Assembly: GCF_903652925.1 (NCBI RefSeq)
Contig: NZ_CAHLAR010000004.1
Coordinates: 434,001 to 498,000, forward strand
Direction: 5' to 3'
DNA length: 64,000 nucleotides
Source of the DNA: Achromobacter anxifer
Lineage (GTDB): Bacteria > Pseudomonadota > Gammaproteobacteria > Burkholderiales > Burkholderiaceae_B
Below, piece after piece: positions 36,142 through 46,653 of this stretch. The notes under the pieces are model-generated. The model saw only the letters and a program-made list of their open reading frames with translations. It had not been told where the DNA came from and did not search any database. Each line of letters starts with the position of its first letter. The stretch's first letter is position 1. The translations under genes and the position numbers were made by a program.

Positions 36142-37841
36142 TTGGCTTGCTCTCCATTCATGTGCAGGCCGCGTTCGGCCTCCAGCGTGGCGGCGATCTG
36201 GCTGCGCAGCGCTTTCTTGCTAAGTTTTCCGGACGCGGACAGCGGGAATTCGTCCACGACTTCAAGGCGTTCCGGCCACTTGAACTTCGCCAGGCCCACC
36301 TCCTGCAGATAGCCGCAGACCGCGGGCAAGGTCAGCGCCGCGCCCTCTCCCCGCGCGATGACGAAGGCGCACACGCGCTCGCCATAGACCGGGTCCGGCA
36401 TGGCGACCACGGCCGAGGTCAGGATGCCCGGGTGGCCGTTGAGCACGTTCTCGACTTCCTCGGCGTTGATCTTTTCCCCGCCCCGGTCCACCACGTCCTT
36501 GATCCGTCCACAGAAGTAGTAGTAGCGCCGGCCTTCGTGCACTTCGCACCGCATCAGGTCGCCGGACCGGTAGAAGCCGTCGGGCGTGAAGCGGCCGACG
36601 TCCTCAGTCTCCGACCTGTAATAGCCGCGTATGGTGTAGGGCCCTCGGAACAGCGCTTCGCCGATTTCTCCGACAGGGACTTCGGCGTCGGTGCCCGGCG
36701 TCACGATCCGGACCTCATCATGGGACGAGACCGGCCTGCCCACCGAGCTTTCGAGCACGCTGGCCTTGTCGCCTTCCCTGGCGAACATGATCACGCCCTC
36801 GGTCATGCCGAAAATGTGGAAAGCCGGCGACCCGGTGGTCCTGGTCAGGCCCGCGGCATTGCGCGGCGTGATGAAGCGGCGGCGCGTCTTTTCGCCGGCA
36901 TCCGCGCGGCTCAGCTCGGGCAGGATGCGCGTGAGTATCGGCCCTGCGACGCCGAACCAGGTGGGACGGTAGGTCCGGACCAGGGACTGCAACGTCGCCT
37001 CGTCCAGGCTGCGGCACACGGTGACCTGGGCGCCGCTCAGCAGGAACGGACCGAAGAAGCACCCCATGTTCAGGTTGTGCATGTAGGGCGTCGGGAAGAA
37101 CAGCACATCGTCGCTGGTGTAGCCGTTCCAGGCCGCCACGGCGCGCATGTTGTAGAGGTATTCGGACTGGAAGCGCGGAATGATCTTGGGCACGCCGGTC
37201 GTTCCCCCCGAGAGCTGGAACACGGCGACCTGGAACGGGTGCAAGGACACCTCAGCCAAACGCGCGCGCGCGGCTTCCAGCGGCATCGCGGCGATCAGGG
37301 CGTCTATCGACGCGGCGCCCGCCCTTGCCGTGCCGCGCGCCTGCAGCACATATTCCAGCGTGGGCACGTGCTGCTGCATCTCGCGCGCGAAGGCCACGTC
37401 GTCGAACTTGGGATCGTCGCCCTGCACCAGATGCAGCCGCGCCTGCGCAAGATTTCCCAGATACTCGATCTCCAGCTTGCGGAAGGCCTGCAATGAGCAG
37501 ACCGGAATGATCCCCGCCTTCAGGCAGGCGCAAAACGCCACCAGCAGCTCGTGGCTATTGCCGCACTGGAAAATCGCCCGGTCCAGCGGACGCAGCCCCA
37601 GCGCCAGGAGCGCCGCGCCCAGCCTGTCGCTGCGTTCGTCCAGTTCGCGATAGGTGTAGTGCGCGTCCGGCCCCACCAGCGACAACCCGTCGGCGTGGGC
37701 GGCGAAGGCGTCGCGCAAGCCCCCTGCCAGGGTCTCTGCGGTCAGGACGCCCTGCCTCACGTACTCGCGCAGCCGGTCTTCGTCCGGGTAGCGCACACCT
37801 GGCAGGCGCTCGGCCGGCAGGATGCTTTCCATACTCGTCAT
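36138..37841 (-). CDS. Aryl-acid AMP/CoA ligase (2,3-dihydroxybenzoate/salicylate-AMP ligase-like)
   Basis: A 567-residue ANL-family enzyme. Motifs are QLSGGTTGVPKIIPR (P-loop), FGMTEG, YRSGDL, GRIKDVVDRGGEKINAEEVE and the catalytic Lys in ASGKLSKKALR. In DhbE/EntE an Asn in a His-Asn pair contacts the 2-hydroxyl of the substrate; PYMHNLNMG keeps that pair, which points to salicylate, 2,3-dihydroxybenzoate or similar. No carrier-protein or siderophore genes are nearby, so CoA activation for breakdown is more likely than siderophore synthesis. GAGGAAA precedes the ATG. The longer open frame upstream overlaps the hydrolase gene and is rejected. Confidence 0.88.
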   Translation of the reverse strand: MTSMESILPAERLPGVRYPDEDRLREYVRQGVLTAETLAGGLRDAFAAHADGLSLVGPDAHYTYRELDERSDRLGAALLALGLRPLDRAIFQCGNSHELLVAFCACLKAGIIPVCSLQAFRKLEIEYLGNLAQARLHLVQGDDPKFDDVAFAREMQQHVPTLEYVLQARGTARAGAASIDALIAAMPLEAARARLAEVSLHPFQVAVFQLSGGTTGVPKIIPRFQSEYLYNMRAVAAWNGYTSDDVLFFPTPYMHNLNMGCFFGPFLLSGAQVTVCRSLDEATLQSLVRTYRPTWFGVAGPILTRILPELSRADAGEKTRRRFITPRNAAGLTRTTGSPAFHIFGMTEGVIMFAREGDKASVLESSVGRPVSSHDEVRIVTPGTDAEVPVGEIGEALFRGPYTIRGYYRSETEDVGRFTPDGFYRSGDLMRCEVHEGRRYYYFCGRIKDVVDRGGEKINAEEVENVLNGHPGILTSAVVAMPDPVYGERVCAFVIARGEGAALTLPAVCGYLQEVGLAKFKWPERLEVVDEFPLSASGKLSKKALRSQIAATLEAERGLHMNGEQAK

Positions 37842-37888
37842 CGGTTTTCCTCTTGCGCCCGCGCAGGGCGTGTCTCCTGTCCGCTCGA

Positions 37889-39139
37889 TCAGAAATGCTC
37901 GCGCAGCCACGCTTCCAGATGCCTGGCCGCCACCGTCCGGCCGGCCGGCTCGTCCTTGGCCAGCGCCATGCCGTGATGGTTGCCGCGCACCCGCACATGC
38001 GTCTTGGCGTCGGTGCCGATCTGCCCGTAGATCGCCTCGATGTCGGCGGGAAACGTGCACTGGTCGCCCGTGTACTCGATCAGCAAGGTCGGTTGGCGCA
38101 CCGCCGGCAAGGTCTGCTCCAGCGAGGCATTCGACGACAGCCCCGACCAGGTCGACAGCCATGACTCTGGCGTGACGACTCGGGCAAAACCCACGCTGCC
38201 CCAGTTCGACACAAAGGGATCCTTGCCCCAGAGCGAACCCGTCTTCCGGTCCGAGGGGTCCAGCGTCACGTCCCAGGCCCGCGGGTCCGCATCCGTGCGC
38301 CACACCTGGAAGATCGGCGCGAACGCGGCCTGCTGCCGGTCCAGGGGATGCTGCGAACCGGCCTTGACCTTGGCGCGGGCCTCCTGCTTGGCTGCCAGCA
38401 GCTGGCGCGCATGCTGGTCGATGCGCCGCACGCGTTCGACCTGCGCGGCGCGGTACTTTTCCAGGAATGCCGCGTCGTAGCGGGCCTGGCCCGCCTGCGC
38501 GTCATAGCCGTTGACGACGGAAAACGGATCCAGCGCGGGGTCGGTGCGCATCGGGTCGGCCTCGTCCACGACCGAGGGATCCAGGCCCGACATCAGCAGC
38601 CTGCCCTGCCCCGGATGCGGCGACAGCAGCGCCAGCCCGTCTACCACAGGCATGTCCAGCTCCGCCAGTTTGGTGGGCCGGCCCCCCGGGGTCTTGGCGA
38701 TGCGGGCCTCGGGCGCCAGCAGGGACTGCTGGTTGTAGAGCGAGTACAGCCCGGCGCCGCCCGAATTTCCCAGCAGCACGATGCGCTCGTAGCCCAGGTC
38801 CCGCAGATGCCGCATGCCGGCCGCCACGTCGAACAAGGCGATCTCGTGTTCCAGCCGCAGGTCGTTGCCGATCGAGCGCGGCCCCTGCACCCAGCAGGCG
38901 CAGCCCGCGTCCAGTGCCGCCGGCACCATGTAGTGCGTGACCGACATCTCGCGCGGATGCATCAGCGAGACCACGGTGCGCTCCTGGCCAGTCGCCGTGA
39001 ACAGGAAGCCCAAGGTGCGCTGCCCGTCCGCCGTGCCCAGGGCATAGGGCACGACCTTGTACGACCGTTGCATCAACTCCGCGTCCCAGGACGCGCCCCG
39101 CATGCCGGCCGTCACCGCGGCAATCTCTTTCTCCGCCAC
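37889..39139 (-). CDS. Alpha/beta hydrolase heading the aryl-acid operon
   Basis: A 416-residue alpha/beta hydrolase. The nucleophile elbow is GNSGG (VLLGNSGGAGLYSLY), and the final His is probably in GNHHGMALAKDE, with Asp in YTGDQCTFPADIEAIYG. A long insertion between the nucleophile and the acid (about residues 140-330) forms a large lid. Start is GTG, preceded by GGGAGA. As first gene of the operon it may free the aromatic acid from an ester or amide precursor. No signal peptide is seen, so it should act in the cytoplasm. Specific substrate unknown. Confidence 0.82.
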   Translation of the reverse strand: MAEKEIAAVTAGMRGASWDAELMQRSYKVVPYALGTADGQRTLGFLFTATGQERTVVSLMHPREMSVTHYMVPAALDAGCACWVQGPRSIGNDLRLEHEIALFDVAAGMRHLRDLGYERIVLLGNSGGAGLYSLYNQQSLLAPEARIAKTPGGRPTKLAELDMPVVDGLALLSPHPGQGRLLMSGLDPSVVDEADPMRTDPALDPFSVVNGYDAQAGQARYDAAFLEKYRAAQVERVRRIDQHARQLLAAKQEARAKVKAGSQHPLDRQQAAFAPIFQVWRTDADPRAWDVTLDPSDRKTGSLWGKDPFVSNWGSVGFARVVTPESWLSTWSGLSSNASLEQTLPAVRQPTLLIEYTGDQCTFPADIEAIYGQIGTDAKTHVRVRGNHHGMALAKDEPAGRTVAARHLEAWLREHF

Positions 39140-39152
39140 GTGCTTCTCCCAA

Positions 39153-39204
39153 TAATTGATACCCAGGTAAATAATTTATGAGTTATTTACCTGGGTGTCA
39201 ATTA
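39153..39204. promoter_or_regulatory. Large palindrome at the head of the aryl-acid operon
   Basis: Two 22-bp arms (39153-39174 and 39183-39204) pair with one T/G mismatch around an 8-base spacer. The inner 14 bases of each arm, ACCCAGGTAAATAA and TTATTTACCTGGGT, are perfect. The element ends 13 bases before the GTG of the hydrolase gene, so a bound regulator would cover the promoter. The TetR protein at the end of the operon is the best candidate. Confidence 0.75.
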
Positions 39205-39308
39205 ATTATCGAAAGCGGCGCCTGAAAGCGCCCCACCTGCGCGGCAGCGGCCGGCGGGGCCAGCGGACCGCAAGACGCGCATGCTGCGCCCGCGGCCCGC
39301 GTTACACC

Positions 39309-41771
39309 TCAACGCTGCGCCGGATTCAGCGTCAGCGTATCGGCCTTCTCGCTATCCACCTTGGCGCGGCTGAACGCCATGGGGAAATACACGCCCGAGG
39401 ACCAGTCCTTCAGCAGGTTCTGGTAGTACGGGCTGCGCGGATCGGCCGACTGGCCCGGCACGTTCTGCACGCGCGAGTTGTCCCAATCGGCCACGTCTAT
39501 CACCTGGCGATAGGACGAGCCGCTGATCTGGCGGAAGTCGCTATTGCGGAAGGTGCCGCGGTGCACGGTGTCGTTATCGCCGCCCACCGGATAGCGCGGC
39601 GTGCCGAAGGCATTGGCCGTGGACTCCGGCAGGAAGGCGGCCAGGCTGTGCTCGAACTGGATGTGGTGCAGCCTGCCCCAATCCCATTGCGAGGAATCCG
39701 ATCCCAGCTTGGCGCGCAGCTTCTGCATGCCGTCGGCCAGCGCCTGCAACAGCAGCGCGTCGCGGCCCTGCTGCGGTTGCGGACCGAAGGCGGCGTCCGG
39801 CGCGGCGAGCTTGTCCAGGGTCTGCTGGGTCGACAGATTGCCGACGGCGGCGCGGCCATTGGCGGGCACGTACAGCTCGGTCACGCGCTTGACCACCTCG
39901 GGCAACCAGAATTCGTAGACGGTGGCCGCGCGCGATTCCGTGCCGACTCGCGCATCCCAGTCCTTCAACATCCCCAGGGGCTGCGTCAGCCCGGAATCGG
40001 CCGAGTTCAGCGATTTAGCGTAGCCCACCAGCGTGCGCGCCGGGATCGACAGATTGTCGTACTGCAACGCTTGCGAGCCCTGCACCGTCTGCCCCTTGCT
40101 GTCGGCCAGGACCTCGCGGATGCGCTGCACGCGATAGGGTTCGGCCCAGGTGCGCGCCGACATGTCCTTGTAGCGGTAGTCCGCCGGCAGGTTGTATTCG
40201 TTGGCGGTGGCGACATAGCCTTCCGGCGGATTGAATACGCGCGGCAGCGCGCTGCCCGGCAGGAAGCCCCGCCATTCGAAGTCGCCGTTGCCGGGCACGG
40301 GCAGCATGCCCGACCAGTCCGCGCGCGGGCGGATCGGCGCGATGCTGCCGCCGAACCAGCCGATGTTGCCGTCGACGTCGGCGTACACCATGTTCTCGCT
40401 GGGCGTGTAGTGCTTCTCCATGCCGGCGACGAATTCGTTCCAGTTCTGTGCCTGGTTCAGGCGCAGACTGGCCAGATAGGCCGCGGTTCCAGGAAATTCA
40501 AGATACGCCGCGCGCAAGGCGTAGGCCTTGTGGCGCACCGGGTCGACGTGGATCACCGGGCCATGGCGGGTGAACATCAGCGGCCGCACCGCGGCCGCCT
40601 GTCCGCGCACCGGGATGGACTCGTCGACCTGCCGCATCTTTTCCCAGCGGCCGCGGTAGCGGTATTCGTCGGGCTTGGCCGGGTTGGTGTCGTAGACGTA
40701 GAGGTCTTCCTCGTCGCCGAAGGCGAAGATGGTCAGGCCGAAGGCGATGCGGTCGTTGTGGCCCATGGAAACGCCAGGCAGCGCCGGTTCGCCCGCGCCG
40801 ATCACGTTCCAGCCCGGCGCGTTCAGATGCACCATGTAGCGCAGCGAGGGCATGGTGATGGAGCGGTGCGGATCGCCCGCCAGGATGGGCTTGCCGCTGG
40901 CCGTGTGCAGTCCGCCTATGGTCCAGTTATTGCTCTCGTAGCGAGTCGCCATCGGATCGAAGGCCGGATCCAGCGAGGCCAGCATGCCCGCCGACAGATC
41001 GCGCGCAAGCTCTTCGCGTTGCGCGGCCGCGAGCGGACTGCGCGGGAAGTCGGCGGCGACGAACTTCTGGCCGTTGCGCGCCAGGTTGTAGTCGGCCAGC
41101 ACCGTGTTGTCGATCTGGCGCACGTCCAGGCCGGCGGGCACCTGCAAGGCCAGCGGCGGCTCGAAGGTGGTCAGGCCCTGCACGGCGTTCAAGCCCAGCG
41201 CCGCGACCCGCTGCGCCATCTTGACCTCCTCGCTGACATTGCGCGTCAGGCCGTAGATGCGGATGAGCGAAGTCTCGGAACTCCAATAGCCGGGCTCGGT
41301 GCCGGTCAGCTTGAACTCCGGCGGCATCTGTTCCGGATGCGCCTTGACCCAATCGACATAGGCGTTGATGCCGGCCGCGAACGACGTGAGGATCGCCTTG
41401 CCTTGCGGATGGTAGCTGGCGAATTCGGCCTGCATGTCACCGCGGTACAGGAACAGCCGCGCCGCGCGGTCCTGTTCGACGAAGCGCGGGCCGAACTGTT
41501 CGGCCATCTTGCCCTCGCCCTGGCGGCGCCACAGGTCCAGCTGCCAGAGGCGGTCGCGCGCCGCGCTGAAGCCTTGCGCGAAGAACAGGTCTTCCTGGTT
41601 CTGCGCATAGATGTGCGACACCCCGTGGCGGTCGCGCACGATCTCCACGGGCTGCGACAGCCCCTTCATATCGACGGTTTCTTTCTTGCCCCCGGGCGCC
41701 GCGCAGCCTGCCAGCACTGCGATCAACCCGCCCGCCAGCCATGCGGCGGCCCTGCGATTGAACGTACGCAT
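39309..41771 (-). CDS. Penicillin acylase family lipoprotein (Ntn hydrolase)
   Basis: An 820-residue protein with a lipobox (GGLIAVLAGC) that should anchor it to a membrane facing the periplasm. The order is signal, alpha chain, spacer, then beta chain starting at the autocatalytic Ser280 (ESNNWTIGG), the N-terminal nucleophile after cleavage. GDPHRSITMPSLRYMVHL and GVSMGHNDRIAFGLT are family segments. Members cleave amide bonds of penicillins, acyl-homoserine lactones or other N-acyl compounds. The ATG at 41771 follows GGAGAAGTC; the longer frame has no ribosome site. It is divergent from the Liv-type importer. Confidence 0.93.
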   Translation of the reverse strand: MRTFNRRAAAWLAGGLIAVLAGCAAPGGKKETVDMKGLSQPVEIVRDRHGVSHIYAQNQEDLFFAQGFSAARDRLWQLDLWRRQGEGKMAEQFGPRFVEQDRAARLFLYRGDMQAEFASYHPQGKAILTSFAAGINAYVDWVKAHPEQMPPEFKLTGTEPGYWSSETSLIRIYGLTRNVSEEVKMAQRVAALGLNAVQGLTTFEPPLALQVPAGLDVRQIDNTVLADYNLARNGQKFVAADFPRSPLAAAQREELARDLSAGMLASLDPAFDPMATRYESNNWTIGGLHTASGKPILAGDPHRSITMPSLRYMVHLNAPGWNVIGAGEPALPGVSMGHNDRIAFGLTIFAFGDEEDLYVYDTNPAKPDEYRYRGRWEKMRQVDESIPVRGQAAAVRPLMFTRHGPVIHVDPVRHKAYALRAAYLEFPGTAAYLASLRLNQAQNWNEFVAGMEKHYTPSENMVYADVDGNIGWFGGSIAPIRPRADWSGMLPVPGNGDFEWRGFLPGSALPRVFNPPEGYVATANEYNLPADYRYKDMSARTWAEPYRVQRIREVLADSKGQTVQGSQALQYDNLSIPARTLVGYAKSLNSADSGLTQPLGMLKDWDARVGTESRAATVYEFWLPEVVKRVTELYVPANGRAAVGNLSTQQTLDKLAAPDAAFGPQPQQGRDALLLQALADGMQKLRAKLGSDSSQWDWGRLHHIQFEHSLAAFLPESTANAFGTPRYPVGGDNDTVHRGTFRNSDFRQISGSSYRQVIDVADWDNSRVQNVPGQSADPRSPYYQNLLKDWSSGVYFPMAFSRAKVDSEKADTLTLNPAQR

Positions 41772-42023
41772 CGACTTCTCCTCGGATTTATTTCTCTTGT
41801 ATCTGCCTGCCGGCTTTCGAGGGGTCATGCCGCCCGATGCGACAGTCAGGACCTGTCCAGGCCCTGGGTATATGTACAACCAAATTACCCCCGCTGGGAA
41901 CGCTGTTTCATTTGATCAGCTCAGTCAGAATATGTAACCAGCACTATTGCGCGCATCAGTTCAGGTATCCGTAACCGCGAGCGCCGAGAATGGAGTGCAT
42001 AAAAACTTGCAGGAGACATCACC

Positions 42024-43232
42024 ATGTCTCGGAGACTATTGCTCGCCCTGCCCGTTTTGGCGCTTGCCCTGCAGGGTGGCGCAGTGGCAGCGGCGCCGGC
42101 GCCCGACGTCCTGCTGGGCGCGTCCGTGCAACTGACCGGTCCTGTCGCCAATACCGGCCGCTACTACCGCGATGCCTACCAGATGGCGGTGGACCAGATC
42201 AACGCCGCAGGCGGCGTGAAGATCGACGGCACGTCCCACAAGCTGGCCCTCAAGATCTACGACAACCAGTCGGACGTAAATCTGAGCGTGCGCCAGTACA
42301 CGCAGCTCGTGACCCAGGACAAGGCCACTCTGCTGCTCGGCCCCTTCGCCAGCAATTTCGCGCTGGCCGATTCCGCGGTGTCGGAAAAGTACAAGGTGCC
42401 CATGGTCCAGGGCGGCGGCGCCTCCGACCAGATCTTCTCGCGCAAATTCAAGTACATCTTCGGCACGCTGGCGCCGGCCAGCAACTACTTCGGCAGCACG
42501 GTGGAAATGCTGAAGGCGCTCAAGCCCGTGCCAGCCAGCGTCGCCCTGCTGTATGCCGACGATTCCTTCGACGTTTCGGTCGCCGAGGGCACGCGCCCGC
42601 TGCTGAAGGCCGCCGGGCTGACGGTTGCCATGGATGAGCGCTACAGCACCAACGCCACGGACTTCAACTCGCTGCTGTCGCAGATCAAGAGCAAGAACGT
42701 GGATGCGGTGCTGGTGGCCGGGCACGAAACCGAGATCCTGAACTTCGTGCGCCAGGCCAAGAGCCTGGCCGTCGCGCCCAAGATGTATTCCTTCACGGTC
42801 GGCGTGCCCTCGGAAGACTTCCGCAAGGCCCTGGGCCGCGACGCGGACTACGCCTTCGGCATGACCGCGTGGTTGCCGTCGGCCGAACTGAAGGACCGCT
42901 GGTTCGGCGACGCGGAGCAGTTCGCCCGCGCCTACAAGGCCAAGTTCGGCTATGACCCGGACTATCACGCGGCGTCCGGCGTGGCCGACGTCGAGGCCCT
43001 GGTCTACGCCATGGAAACCGCCGGCAGCACCAATCCGCAGAAGGTGCGCGACGCCCTGGCCAAGATCAAGTTCGAAAGCCTGTACGGTCCCGTGGCCTTC
43101 AACGCCCAGGGGCAGATCGACCTGCCGCAGGTGGTGATCCAGGTGCAGGGCGACAAGCTGGCCGAAATCTACGGCGCCAAGGGCTTCATCACGCAGCCCA
43201 AGTACCCGATGCCGGCCTGGAACGCGCGCTAG
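42024..43232 (+). CDS. Branched-chain amino acid-type ABC transporter binding protein
   Basis: A 402-residue periplasmic protein with signal peptide ([20 protein letters not shown]) and the LivK/peripla_BP_6 pattern: [35 protein letters not shown], then [14 protein letters not shown] and [15 protein letters not shown]. Ligands in this family range from branched-chain amino acids to amides and aromatic acids. CAGGAGAC precedes the ATG. It is the first gene of a five-gene importer operon and is divergent from the penicillin acylase, so its ligand may be an acylase product. Confidence 0.93.
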   Translation: MSRRLLLALPVLALALQGGAVAAAPAPDVLLGASVQLTGPVANTGRYYRDAYQMAVDQINAAGGVKIDGTSHKLALKIYDNQSDVNLSVRQYTQLVTQDKATLLLGPFASNFALADSAVSEKYKVPMVQGGGASDQIFSRKFKYIFGTLAPASNYFGSTVEMLKALKPVPASVALLYADDSFDVSVAEGTRPLLKAAGLTVAMDERYSTNATDFNSLLSQIKSKNVDAVLVAGHETEILNFVRQAKSLAVAPKMYSFTVGVPSEDFRKALGRDADYAFGMTAWLPSAELKDRWFGDAEQFARAYKAKFGYDPDYHAASGVADVEALVYAMETAGSTNPQKVRDALAKIKFESLYGPVAFNAQGQIDLPQVVIQVQGDKLAEIYGAKGFITQPKYPMPAWNAR

Positions 43233-43257
43233 GGTCCACGTTTTCCGGGAGGACGCG

Positions 43258-44121
43258 ATGGACCTGCTTGCGCAAATCCTCGTCAACGGCGTGCTGCTCG
43301 GCGGGCTGTACGCCGTGATGGCGCAAGGCCTGGCGCTGGTGTGGGGCGTGCTGAACATCGTCAACCTGGCGCATGGGGCCTTCATCATGCTGGGCGCCTA
43401 TGCATCCTGGTACCTGTACAACGACGCCGGCGTCGATCCCTTCCTGGGATTGCCGCTGACGGCCGCCGCCATGTTCGTGCTGGGCTACGCCTTGCAGCGC
43501 GGCCTGCTGAACCTGGTGGTGCGCGCGCCCATGTTCAACACGCTGCTCATCACCTTCGGCCTGGAAGTCGTGCTGACCTATCTGGCGCAGCTGGCGTTCT
43601 CGGCCGATTTCCGCACCATCAACCCGCCCTATGCCGGCGACAGCTACACGCTGGGCCCCGTCACCCTGCCCATGGCGCGGCTGGCCGCCTTCGGCGTGGC
43701 GCTGGCAATCACGCTGGGCATGTGGCTGTTCCTCTTGCACAGCCGGCTGGGCCGCGCCATCCGCGCCACGGCGCAGAACCTGGTCGCGGCGCGGCTCTAT
43801 GGCGTGGAACCGCGCCACCTGTACGCCGTCACCTTCGGACTGGGGCTGGCGCAGGCGGGCGCGGCCGGCGGGCTGTACGGCACCGTCTCGCAGATCAATC
43901 CCTACATCGGCGCCACGCTGACCGCCAAGTGCTTCGCCATTTCCATCATCGGCGGGCTGGACAACCCGCTGGGCGTGATGGTGGGCGGGCTGTTCCTGGG
44001 CATCGTGGAATCGCTGACCACGCTGTACGTGGGGCCGACCTACGCCGACGTCGCCAGCTTCGGCATCCTGGTGCTGGTGCTGCTGGTCAAGCCCAGCGGC
44101 CTTCTGGGCAAGGCGGCATGA
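43258..44121 (+). CDS. ABC transporter permease, LivH-like
   Basis: A 287-residue membrane protein with about eight helices and the LivH pattern: ILVNGVLLGGLYAVMAQGLALVWGVLNIVNLAHGAFIMLGAY at the start, RAIRATAQNLVAARLYGVEP in the cytoplasmic loop, and IIGGLDNPLGVMVGGLFLGIVE near the end. GGGAGGACGCG gives a strong start 25 bases after the binding-protein gene. It overlaps the next permease gene by 4 bases. Confidence 0.94.
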   Translation: MDLLAQILVNGVLLGGLYAVMAQGLALVWGVLNIVNLAHGAFIMLGAYASWYLYNDAGVDPFLGLPLTAAAMFVLGYALQRGLLNLVVRAPMFNTLLITFGLEVVLTYLAQLAFSADFRTINPPYAGDSYTLGPVTLPMARLAAFGVALAITLGMWLFLLHSRLGRAIRATAQNLVAARLYGVEPRHLYAVTFGLGLAQAGAAGGLYGTVSQINPYIGATLTAKCFAISIIGGLDNPLGVMVGGLFLGIVESLTTLYVGPTYADVASFGILVLVLLVKPSGLLGKAA

Positions 44122-45061
44122 AAGCCTGGCGCTGGCTCCTCGTCCTGTTGGCGCTGGCCGTATTGGCCGGCGTGCCCTGGTATGGCTCGGACGTGCTGGT
44201 GCAGTTCGGCATCAATACCCTGCTGCTGGCCGTGCTGGCGCAGGGCTGGAACATCATCGGCGGCTACACGGGCTACGCGTCCTTCGGCAACTCGGTGTTC
44301 TACGGCCTGGGCAGCTACGGCGTGGCCATCGCCATGGTGCAGTGGGAACTGCCCTTCGCGGCGGGGCTGGCCCTGGGCGTGGCGCTGGCCGTGGCCTTTG
44401 CCGTGCTGCTGGGCCTGCCGGTGCTGCGCCTGCGCGGCCACTACTTCGCCATCGCCACCCTGGCGCTGGCCCAGGTCATGACCGCCATCGTCTCCAACAT
44501 CAGCCTGGCCGGCCAGAACATCGGCCTGGTGCTGCCGCCGCTGAACAACGACCCGCTGTTCTACGAACTGTCGCTGGGCCTGCTGGCGCTGGCCACGCTC
44601 ACGGTCGCGTGGCTGACACGCAGCCGCTTCGGCTTCGGCCTGATCGCGATCCGCGAAAACGAGGAAGGCGCGGCCGTCATGGGCGTGAACACCACGCTGT
44701 ACAAGGTGACCGCCTTTGCGATCTCGGGCGTGTTCAGCGCGCTGGCTGGCGGCATACACGCCTACTGGATCACCTTCCTGGATCCGGAAAGCGCCTTCGA
44801 CATCAGCCTGAACGTGAAGATGATCATCATGGCCGTGTTCGGCGGCGCGGGCACCATCCTCGGCCCGGTGGTGGGCGCGTTCTCGCTGTCGGCCATATCG
44901 GAACTGCTGTCCAGCGAGATCACCAGCGTGGCGGGCCTGTTCTTCGGCGCGGTGATCGTGGCCGCCGTGGTGCTGATGCCACGCGGGCTGGCCGACCTGT
45001 TGCGCCGCTTCCGCAGGTCGGGCTGGCGCTACTTCATCGAGAACATTCGGGCGCACCGGCT

Positions 45062-45065
<4 letters not shown>
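44118..45065 (+). CDS. ABC transporter permease, LivM-like
   Basis: A 315-residue membrane protein with the LivM features LAQGWNIIGGYTGYASFGNSVFYGLGSYG, LRGHYFAIATLALAQVM and FGLIAIRENEEGAAVMGVNTTLYK. It pairs with the LivH-like permease. The ATG overlaps the previous stop as ATGA, and the next gene overlaps its stop in the same way. The longer frame upstream lies over livH and is rejected. Confidence 0.94.
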
Positions 45066-45792
<727 letters not shown>

Positions 45793-45796
<4 letters not shown>

Positions 45797-46512
45797 ACGA
45801 AGCCGCGCCGCTGCTGAAGGTGGAAGGACTGAGCGCCGGCTACGGCGAGTTGCCGGTGCTGCGCGACATCGCGCTGGAGGTCCGCCGCGCCGAGATCGTG
45901 GCCCTGGTCGGCAGCAATGGCGCGGGCAAGACCACCTTGCTGCGAGCCTTGTCGCGGGTGCTGCCCAGCACCGGCAGCATCATGATGGACGGCCGGCAGC
46001 TGTCGCGCGCCACGCCGGACCAGGCCTTCGCCAGCGGCATGGTGCAGGTGCCCGAAGGACGGCAGCTGTTCGACCGCATGACGGTGCAGGACAACCTGCT
46101 GATGGGCGCCTACCGGCGCAGCGACAAGGCCGCCATCGCGCGCGACCTGGACAAGGTCTACGCCTACTTCCCGCGCCTGTCGGAACGGCGCCGGCAGCTG
46201 GCCGGCAGCATGTCCGGCGGCGAACAGCAGATGTGCGCCATGGCGCGCGCGCTGATGGCAGCGCCGGTGCTCATGATGATCGACGAAATGAGCCTGGGCC
46301 TGGCACCGGTGGTGGTCGAACAGCTGATGGACGTGCTGGCCGACATCCGCGGCGAAGGCGTCACGGTGCTGCTGGTGGAGCAGGACATCCATCTGGCGCT
46401 GAGCGGCGCGGACCGCGGCTATGTGATGGAGACCGGCTGCATTGCGCTGGGCGGCCCGGCGCAATCGCTGCTGTCCGATCCCAAGGTAAGGCAAGCCTAT
46501 CTGGGAATCTGA
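45793..46512 (+). CDS. ABC transporter ATP-binding protein, LivF-like
   Basis: A 239-residue ATPase with Walker A GSNGAGKTT, the LivF segment GMVQVPEGRQLFDRMTVQDNLLMGAY, signature MSGGEQQMCAMARALM, Walker B VLMMIDEMSLGLAP and H-loop LVEQDIH. It ends in the usual YLGI. It completes the importer, whose genes are binding protein, two permeases and two ATPases. Confidence 0.94.
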
Positions 46513-46653
46513 AGGCGCCCGCGCCTCTTGCGCAAGCCTGTTTTCGAGCCTACATTGGTCGATGTCGCCTGTCGCTTGCCCGCTGCAAGCGCCCTGCGCG
46601 AATGGCGTCAATCGGTTGTTTTTCTATCTTTTGTTCCTCCGAGGAGCGATGTG

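Noticed and set aside
39195-41915. 906-codon plus-strand open frame over the penicillin acylase
   Set aside because: Low-complexity Arg/His/Gly-rich translation, antisense to a gene with catalytic Ser and lipobox.
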